In this document: in pieces, positions 1-5,900 of the stretch
How the letters are laid out: every line of letters starts with the position of its first letter
Position numbering within the stretch: position 1 is the stretch's first letter
Assembly (NCBI GenBank): GCA_902472795.1
Contig: CABROZ010000122.1
Location: 1 to 6,028, forward strand
DNA: 6,028 nucleotides
Direction of reading: 5' to 3'
Origin: an uncultured Bacteroides sp.
Lineage (GTDB): Bacteria; Bacteroidota; Bacteroidia; Bacteroidales; Bacteroidaceae
The notes under the pieces: generated by a model
Databases searched by the model: none
What the model saw: only the letters and a program-made list of their open reading frames with translations
Told to the model about the DNA's origin: nothing
Translations under genes and position numbers: made by a program

Positions 1-93
1 TCTACTATTATAGTTTATAAAATAAAAAAGCGTCTAGTTAAATCAGGAAAAGACACATGACACAATCCGTATTTCAACATCCAACTGACCAGT

Positions 94-137
94 AATTTTT
101 CTCCAGTTAGAGAAATATTTTTTCCCAGTTAGAGAAA
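94..137. repeat. 22-bp tandem repeat, two copies, each with internal dyad
   Basis: Units 94-115 and 116-137 match at 19 of 22 positions and share the core CCAGTTAGAGAAA exactly. Each unit has dyad symmetry. In the first, TTTCTC (98-103) pairs with GAGAAA (110-115) around a 6-nt loop. In the second, TTTTTTC (118-124) pairs with GAAAAAA (134-140). A short palindrome, ACTGACCAGT, lies just upstream at 84-93 and supplies a third CCAGT. Two identical sites about two helical turns apart look like tandem protein-binding sites. Folding in RNA is an alternative, but neither hairpin is followed by a clean U-tract. The function is unknown. Confidence 0.6.
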
Positions 138-201
138 AAACAGCGATCTATTCAGCCAAAATCTCTGTGCAACACCTCTATACAAAAAACTCAGACACGA
201 A

Positions 202-248
202 TCATACAATGCTTCACAAACAGAAGATGTCTGTAAAAGCTTGTATGA
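202..248. other. 47-nt structured stem-loop, possible RNA element
   Basis: The outer stem pairs 202-209 (TCATACAA) with 241-248 (TTGTATGA). After one bulged T at 210, GCTT (211-214) pairs with AAGC (237-240). After a small internal loop, ACAGA (220-224) pairs with TCTGT (230-234) around a 5-nt loop. That makes 17 base pairs in one coaxial arrangement, more than random AT-rich DNA usually gives. CAGACA (192-197) could instead pair with TGTCTG (228-233), opening the apical stem. No T-run follows on the plus strand. On the minus strand a T6 run (185-190) comes about 12 nt after the stem, too far for a standard terminator. It could be part of an sRNA, a leader structure or an operator. Confidence 0.5.
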
Positions 249-365
249 CCCGTGCCAGAATGAATAACCAAAAATACAAAAACAAACCAATGCAACTGTG
301 CTCAGGCCGGCAATTACTTCTCGTTTCTGCTATACTATCCGTCAGAATATCACCGATCAATTCTT

Positions 366-419
366 AATAAATGTATAAGATTCGAAAGAAGCCAGCCCTA
401 ACACAAGCTTACATTTATT
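366..419 (-). terminator. AT-rich inverted repeat downstream of the EF-G-like gene, weak terminator candidate
   Basis: AATAAATGTA (366-375) is the exact reverse complement of TACATTTATT (410-419), with 34 nt between. A second register pairs ATAAATG plus TAAG (376-379) against CTTA (408-411) plus CATTTAT, leaving a 2-nt bulge. It begins about 30 nt past the TGA stop of the minus-strand gene, the right place for transcript end formation or 3' stabilisation. The stem is almost all A:T and no U-tract follows on the minus strand, so it is not a classical intrinsic terminator. Confidence 0.3.
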
Positions 420-449
420 TATATCAGATAAAGAATGCAATCTTACCAA

Positions 450-2606
450 TCACTCATCTGCCTGTTTAGACTCAAATTCCTTGATGAGTTTTTCCTGTAC
501 ATCACCCGGAACAAGTTCGTAGCTGGCAAACTTCATGATGAAAGAAGCACGTCCACCCGTCAACGAACTCAAAGCTGTAGAATAGGAAGACATCTCTTTC
601 AAAGGAACTTTAGCTACCAGTTTTTCATAACCGGCCTCACTACTCATGCCCATAATCATGGCACGACGTCCCTGCAAGTCACTCATTACATCGCCCATCT
701 TATCCGAAGGAACAAATACTTCTACATCATAAATGGGTTCCAATATCTTCGGACCTGCATTTTTAAAGGCTTCACTGAAAGCGTTGCGACCTGCCAGCAT
801 GAACGAAATTTCATTGGAATCTACGGGGTGCATCTTTCCGTCGTACACGATGACACGTACATCGCGAGCATAAGAACCCGTCAACGGTCCTTGCTCCATA
901 CGCGACATGACACCTTTCAGAATAGCCGGCATAAAGCGTGCATCGATGGCACCACCAACCACACAGTTGACAAATACCAGCTTACCACCCCACTCCAACG
1001 GAATTTCTTCGGTACCCTTGACATTCATCTTGAACTCCTGGCCTCCGAACTTGTAAGTATCGGGAGCCGGCATACCTTCATAATAAGGTTCTACAATGAG
1101 ATGAACTTCACCAAACTGTCCGGCACCACCCGACTGTTTCTTATGACGGTAGTCGGCACGAGCTGCCTTTGTGATGGTTTCACGATAAGGAATACGCGGT
1201 TCTTCGAACTTCACCTGCAGTTTTTCATTATTTTCCAAGCGCCACTTCAATGTACGCAAGTGGAACTCACCCTGTCCGTGAACGATGGTCTGACGCAATT
1301 CCTTCGACTGATCGATCACCCAAGTCGGATCTTCTTCGTGCATACGGTTCAGTATGGCCATCATCTTTTCAGTATCAGCTTCGTTTACCGGCTTGATGGC
1401 ACGTGAATACTTGGAATTAGGATATTTGATAAAGTTGAAACGGTTTTCAGCACCCTTGCCGTTCAGCGTATTTCCGGTATGCACATCTTTCAGTTTGACG
1501 GTACAGCCTATATCACCGGCCACCATCTCTTCTACTTTGATACGGTTGGCACCCGCACAGGCATAAATCTGCGCGATACGTTCTTTCGAACCTCTGTCGG
1601 CATTGGTAAAGTCATCACCTTCGTGCACCTTTCCACTCATTACCTTGAAATATTGCACATCACCGATATGCGGTTCTACGGCCGTCTTAAAGAAGTAAAG
1701 TGAAGTAGGTCCGTTGGGATCAGGTTTCACAACTTCACCACGCGTATTGTGTACGGGAGGCATTTCGTCCACGAATGGAACGACATTGCCAAGGAATTCC
1801 ATCAGACGACGCACACCCATATCCTTGCCTGCACAGACACAGAACACCGGGAACATGCCACGGGCGGCCAGTCCCTTACGGATACCTTCACGCATTTCGT
1901 CTTCGGTCAGCGATTCCATTTCGAAGAATTTCTCCATCAACGATTCATCGTGTTCGGCTGCTGCCTCGACCAAAGCTTTGTGCCATTCGGTAGCCTTTTC
2001 CATTTCTTCGGCCGGAATTTCTTCTATAGTAGGCGCACCACCTTCGGGAGCCCACGAATATTTTTTCATCAAAAGTACATCAATCAACGAATTAAAGTTC
2101 GGACCAGTTGCAAGCGGATACTGTACGGGAACTACTTTTGAACCGTAAATAGACTTCAGCTGCTCCAAAACCATATCATAGTCACACTTCTCGCTATCCA
2201 GCTGGTTCACCAGGAAAATCACCGGCTTACCTAATTTTTCCGTATAGCGGAAATGATTCTGTGTACCTACTTCTACGCCATATTGTCCGTTCAACAGCAA
2301 AATGGCCGTATCGGTCACGTTCAACGCTGTCATAGCAGCACCCACAAAATCATCACTACCCGGGCAGTCGATAATATTTAGTTTCTTTCCGTTCCACTCT
2401 ACATGGAAAACGGTGGAAAACACAGAATAACCATATTCCTGCTCCACCGGGAAGTAATCGCTGACTGTATTCTTGGCAGTAATTCTGCCACGACGTTTTA
2501 TAATACCACCCTCATAGAGCAGCGCTTCCGTGAGAGTGGTTTTACCCGAGCCGTCATTGCCAAGCAGAGCAATGTTCTTAATTTCATTCGTCTGATATAC
2601 TTTCAT
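450..2606 (-). CDS. fusA2: EF-G paralogue of the EF-G2 type (starvation translocation factor)
   Basis: A complete 718-residue elongation factor G with the full five-domain plan: G domain with G' insert (about 1-290), domain II (303-395), III (402-480), IV (483-610, with the HKKQSGGAGQFG signature at 488-499 and loop-tip His593) and V (615-705). It should bind the ribosomal A site and move tRNA-mRNA. The GTPase motifs are abnormal. The P-loop is GNDGSGKTT (16-24) instead of AHIDAGKTT, switch I reads EYGYS instead of ERGIT, switch II is DCPGSDDF (80-87) with Ser84 in place of the catalytic His of DTPGHVDF, and G4 is NQLD (134-137) instead of NKMD. Domain IV has an extra block at about 514-541. 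These traits fit Bacteroides EF-G2 (BT2167 in B. thetaiotaomicron), reported to work without GTP hydrolysis and to be needed for gut colonisation. The ATG at 2604-2606 gives the expected N-terminus and has AT-rich upstream DNA without a Shine-Dalgarno. TetQ-type protection proteins are unlikely given the divergent G1 motif and domain IV. The EF-G call is near certain, the EF-G2 call strong. Confidence 0.95.
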   Translation of the reverse strand: MKVYQTNEIKNIALLGNDGSGKTTLTEALLYEGGIIKRRGRITAKNTVSDYFPVEQEYGYSVFSTVFHVEWNGKKLNIIDCPGSDDFVGAAMTALNVTDTAILLLNGQYGVEVGTQNHFRYTEKLGKPVIFLVNQLDSEKCDYDMVLEQLKSIYGSKVVPVQYPLATGPNFNSLIDVLLMKKYSWAPEGGAPTIEEIPAEEMEKATEWHKALVEAAAEHDESLMEKFFEMESLTEDEMREGIRKGLAARGMFPVFCVCAGKDMGVRRLMEFLGNVVPFVDEMPPVHNTRGEVVKPDPNGPTSLYFFKTAVEPHIGDVQYFKVMSGKVHEGDDFTNADRGSKERIAQIYACAGANRIKVEEMVAGDIGCTVKLKDVHTGNTLNGKGAENRFNFIKYPNSKYSRAIKPVNEADTEKMMAILNRMHEEDPTWVIDQSKELRQTIVHGQGEFHLRTLKWRLENNEKLQVKFEEPRIPYRETITKAARADYRHKKQSGGAGQFGEVHLIVEPYYEGMPAPDTYKFGGQEFKMNVKGTEEIPLEWGGKLVFVNCVVGGAIDARFMPAILKGVMSRMEQGPLTGSYARDVRVIVYDGKMHPVDSNEISFMLAGRNAFSEAFKNAGPKILEPIYDVEVFVPSDKMGDVMSDLQGRRAMIMGMSSEAGYEKLVAKVPLKEMSSYSTALSSLTGGRASFIMKFASYELVPGDVQEKLIKEFESKQADE

Positions 2607-2669
2607 GATATATAGAATTTAAAGTGAATAAATCAGCTGCTTCCGCAAGCCATTATTTTTTATGTGGCG

Positions 2670-2700
2670 CAAATTAGGCATTATAAAAAAAAAAAGCAAC
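2670..2700 (-). promoter_or_regulatory. Candidate Bacteroides-type promoter of fusA2
   Basis: On the minus strand, GTTG (2700-2697) resembles the -33 TTTG element. After 20 nt comes TAATTTG (2676-2670), close to the -7 TAnnTTTG consensus but one base short between TA and TTTG. The spacing fits the known 19-21 nt. The predicted start point is near 2663, giving an untranslated leader of roughly 57 nt. That leader contains a small 4-bp hairpin, GCTT/AAGC, at 2639-2650. The spacer is mostly an 11-nt A:T run. The match is imperfect, as expected for a promoter that relies on an activator. Confidence 0.45.
2685..2695. repeat. A11 homopolymer in the fusA2 promoter spacer
   Basis: Eleven consecutive A on the plus strand (T on the coding strand of fusA2) lie between the candidate -33 and -7 elements. 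Such tracts bend DNA and can change length by slippage, which here would alter promoter spacing directly. Confidence 0.6.
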
Positions 2701-2722
2701 GATTAAGACAGTGTTACTAAAC

Positions 2723-2738
2723 TATGTTATCAAACATA
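2723..2738. promoter_or_regulatory. 16-bp dyad, candidate CRP-family (Cur-like) binding site
   Basis: TATGTT (2723-2728), a 4-nt spacer ATCA, then AACATA (2733-2738) form a perfect 6+6 inverted repeat in the divergent intergenic region. Size and spacing suit a dimeric CRP/FNR-family helix-turn-helix regulator. The centre at 2730.5 is about 67 bp upstream of the predicted fusA2 start point, between the classical class I activator positions near -61 and -71. In B. thetaiotaomicron the CRP-family regulator Cur (BT4338) is reported to activate fusA2. Assigning this dyad to Cur is inference from position and symmetry. From the divergent hydrolase promoter the centre is about 150 bp away, too far for simple class I action. 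Confidence 0.5.
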
Positions 2739-2813
2739 TAGTCCTCCGCATCTTACGCTTTCATTGAGGAAAAAACCTCCACAGAAGTGATAGGAACAGC
2801 ATTTTGGTCTAAA

Positions 2814-2843
2814 ATCCACCATTATTTGAAGGATTTATCCACC
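2814..2843. repeat. Direct repeat ATCCACC x2 with an adjoining palindrome
   Basis: ATCCACC occurs at 2814-2820 and 2837-2843, start to start 23 bp, about two helical turns. The palindrome GGATTTATCC (2831-2840) overlaps the second copy. The proximal copy occupies the place where the -33 box of the rightward promoter would be. This could be a tandem activator site for the divergent hydrolase gene. Short repeats of this length can occur by chance. Confidence 0.35.
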
Positions 2844-2864
2844 CACAATCAACATTTTTTCAGC

Positions 2865-2872
2865 TATCTTTG
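2865..2872 (+). promoter_or_regulatory. -7 element of the GH43-GH35 gene promoter
   Basis: TATCTTTG is an exact match to the Bacteroides -7 consensus TAnnTTTG, 46 bp before the ATG at 2919. Transcription would begin near 2879, leaving a leader of about 40 nt. No TTTG lies 19-21 nt upstream. The nearest is at 2825-2828, far too distant. The promoter therefore appears to lack a -33 box, which suggests dependence on an activator. The leader is AT-rich with no clear Shine-Dalgarno, normal for this group. Confidence 0.6.
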
Positions 2873-2918
2873 TAGCATTGAAACACAATTTATTAATATC
2901 TGATACTACAATATCTAT

Positions 2919-5900
2919 ATGAAGAAATTATTTTGGAGTTTGGCTCTGCTTTTCGGAATCGGATGTTCGGCTTTACTCAAAGCCCAGCCGACAACCACAA
3001 ACAACGCCATCGTGCCGGGAAAAGTGTGGAACGACACCGAAGGAAACCCGATCAACGCCCACGGAGGCGGAATTCTTTACCACGAAGGTACCTACTACTG
3101 GTACGGAGAGTATAAAAAAGGGAAAACCATCTTGCCCGAATGGGCTACCTGGGAATGTTATCGAACAGACGTTACGGGCGTAAGCTGCTATTCCTCGCAG
3201 GACTTGATGAACTGGAAGTTCGAAGGCATTGCCCTGCCGGCTGTTAAAGACGACCCAAACCACGACCTGCATCCCAGCAAAGTGTTGGAACGTCCGAAAG
3301 TCATCTACAACCAACGCACCGGCAAGTTCGTCATGTGGGCACACGTGGAAAGCGCCGACTACAGCAAGGCTTGTGCCGGAGTAGCCGTCAGCGATTCGCC
3401 TACTGGCCCGTTCACCTACCTTGGCAGCTTCCGTCCCAACGATGCCATGAGCCGCGACCAAACCGTATTTGTTGACGACAACGGACGTGCCTACCAGTTC
3501 TATTCGTCCGAGAACAATGCTACCTTATATATAAGTGAACTTACCGACGACTACCTGCGCCCCAGCGGACGCTTTACCCGCAACTTCATCGGGCAGAGCC
3601 GCGAGGCACCGGCCGTATTCAAGCACGACGGAAAATACTACATGCTGTCGTCGGGCTGTACCGGATGGGATCCCAACCAGGCAGAGCTGGCTGTTGCCGA
3701 CTCCATCATGGGACCATGGACGGTAATCGGTAATCCCTGCACCGGCCCCGATGCCGACAAGACGTTCTATGCCCAAAGCACCTACGTACAGCAGGTCATG
3801 GGCAAGAAAGACTGTTACATCGCCATGTTCGACCGCTGGAACAAGAAAGACCTGGAGAACTCGCTCTACGTATGGCTGCCCATTTCGTTCGAAAACGGAA
3901 AAATCACCATCCCCTGGCGCGACCAATGGAACTTCGACTCGTTTGCCCAGCAGCCCCGCTTCGAAGCCGGAAAAGGTACCTTTCTGCTGAACGGGAAGCC
4001 ATTCATCGTAAAAGCTGCCGAACTGCACTACCCACGCATCCCCAAACCTTATTGGGACCAGCGCATCAAACTGTGCAAAGCCTTGGGCATGAACACTATC
4101 TGTCTGTACGTATTCTGGAATGCACATGAATCACAACCCGGTGTATTCAACTTTGAAGGCCAGAACGACCTGGCCGAGTTCTGCCGCCTATGCCAGCAGA
4201 ACGACATGTACGTCATCCTGCGTCCCGGTCCCTACGTTTGTGCCGAATGGGAAATGGGCGGACTGCCCTGGTGGTTGCTTAAAAAGAAAGACATCCGCCT
4301 GCGCGAGTCCGATGCTTACTTTCTGGAGCGCGTAGCCATCTTCGAAGAAGCCGTAGCCAACGAAGTGAAGGACCTGACCATCGCCAACGGCGGCCCCATC
4401 ATCATGGTACAGGTCGAAAACGAATACGGTTCCTACGGGGAGAGCAAGCAATACGTATCACAGATACGCGACATCGTGCGCAAGAACTTCGGCAATGTTA
4501 CGCTGTTCCAGTGCGACTGGGCTTCCAACTTCACCAAGAACGGACTGCACGACCTCATCTGGACCATGAACTTCGGTACGGGGGCCAACATCGACCAGCA
4601 GTTTGCCCGCCTGAAGGAACTGCGTCCCAACAGCCCGCTGATGTGCAGTGAGTTCTGGAGCGGATGGTTCGACAAGTGGGGAGCCAACCACGAAACTCGT
4701 CCGGCTGCCGACATGATTGCCGGAATTGATGAAATGTTGTCCAAAGGCATCTCGTTCAGCCTCTACATGACTCACGGAGGTACCAACTGGGGACACTGGG
4801 CCGGAGCCAACTCTCCCGGCTTTGCTCCCGACGTGACATCGTACGACTACGACGCCCCCATCAGCGAATCAGGACAGACCACACCCAAGTACTGGGAACT
4901 GCGCAAGACATTAGAGAAATACATGGACGGCAAGAAACAGGCCAAAGTTCCTGCCCTCATCAAGCCCATCAGCATTCCTGCCTTCCAGTTCACCGAGATG
5001 GCCCCACTCTTCGCCAACCTGCCTGCTGCCAAGAAAGACGAAAACATCCGCACGATGGAAGAGTACGACCAGGGCTTCGGCAGCATTCTGTACCGCACTA
5101 CGCTGCCTGAGACCAAAGTTCCGGCACTGCTCACCGTCAACGAAGCGCACGACTATGCACAAATCTTCATCGACGGCAAGTACATCGGCAAGCTGGACCG
5201 CCGCAACGGCGAAAAGCAGATTACCCTGCCCGCCTGCCGCAAGGGAGCACAACTCGACATCCTGGTAGAAGCCATGGGACGCATCAACTTTGGACGTGCC
5301 ATCAAGGACTTCAAAGGCATCACGAAGAACGTGGAACTGACCATCGACATGAACGGTTATCCCTTCGTCTGCGACCTGAAGAACTGGGAAGTTTTCAACA
5401 TCGAAGACACATACGAATTCTATAAAGGCATGAAGTTCGAACCCATCCGCTCGCTGAAGGACGAACAGGGACAACGCATCCCGGGCTGCTACCGCGCCAC
5501 CTTCAACGTGAAGAAGCCCAGCGACACTTTCCTGAACTTCGAGACATGGGGCAAAGGGCTGGTTTACGTGAACGGATATGCTTTGGGACGCATCTGGGAA
5601 ATCGGTCCGCAACAGACTCTCTACGTACCGGGATGCTGGCTGAAGAAAGGCGAAAACGAAATTCTGGTATTCGACATCGTAGGTCCGAAAGAAGCTAAGA
5701 GTGAAGGCCTGCGCGAACCGTTGCTCGACCAGTTGCAGGTGAGCAAACCGCTGACTCACCGCACCGAAGGACAGAATCTGGACCTCTCGGCCGAGAAACC
5801 CGTACTCAGTGGCAGCTTCAAGCCCGGCAACGGATGGCAGGAAGTAAAATTCGACCAACCCGTCAGCGGACGCTACATCTGTCTGGAAGCACTCAGTTCG

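Larger units (their letters stand above)
1..449. other. AT-rich intergenic region without a convincing gene
   Basis: This 449-bp stretch left of the EF-G-like gene has no open frame with protein-like composition. The longest candidate is a 66-codon GTG-started frame at 167-367 with no recognisable domain. The region instead holds three structured elements, listed separately: a 22-bp tandem repeat (94-137), a long stem-loop (202-248) and an AT-rich inverted repeat (366-419). If the gene left of the window reads leftward, this is its promoter and leader region. If it reads rightward, this is a convergent 3' region. The window does not show which. Confidence 0.7.
2607..2918. other. Divergent intergenic control region
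   Basis: These 312 bp separate two start codons facing outward, so the region must carry both promoters. In order it holds the fusA2 leader and promoter with the A11 tract (2607-2700), the CRP-like dyad (2723-2738), a small GAGG-A6-CCTC dyad (2766-2779), the ATCCACC repeats (2814-2843) and the rightward -7 element (2865-2872). No small coding frame or RNA gene is recognisable. Confidence 0.8.

Noticed and set aside
269..276. TATTTTTG on the minus strand, an exact TAnnTTTG match
   Set aside because: No -33 TTTG is found at 19-21 nt, and such matches are frequent in AT-rich DNA. The nearest TTG is 16 nt away.
167..367. 66-codon frame starting with GTG in the left intergenic region
   Set aside because: The composition is not protein-like, no ribosome-binding context is visible, and it runs through the structured stem-loop at 202-248.
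435..1406. 323-codon open frame on the plus strand opposite the EF-G-like gene
   Set aside because: It lies antisense inside a gene whose protein is clearly EF-G. Its translation is rich in His, Arg, Thr and Phe with no domain, as expected from reading conserved codons backwards.
450..2606. TetQ/TetM-type ribosomal protection protein
   Set aside because: Those proteins keep a canonical AHVDAGKTT P-loop and DTPGH switch II and are shorter. This protein has EF-G length, an EF-G domain IV signature and the EF-G2-type changes.
2766..2779. GAGG-A6-CCTC hairpin as a terminator or operator
   Set aside because: Only four base pairs and no T-run, and it lies between two divergent promoters, where no transcript needs to end.
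2919..2984. Lipoprotein signal with Cys16 as the acylated residue
   Set aside because: The position -3 residue is Gly13, not Leu/Val/Ile, and no acidic export signal follows the Cys. The LLKA-Gln23 site is a better signal-peptidase I match.
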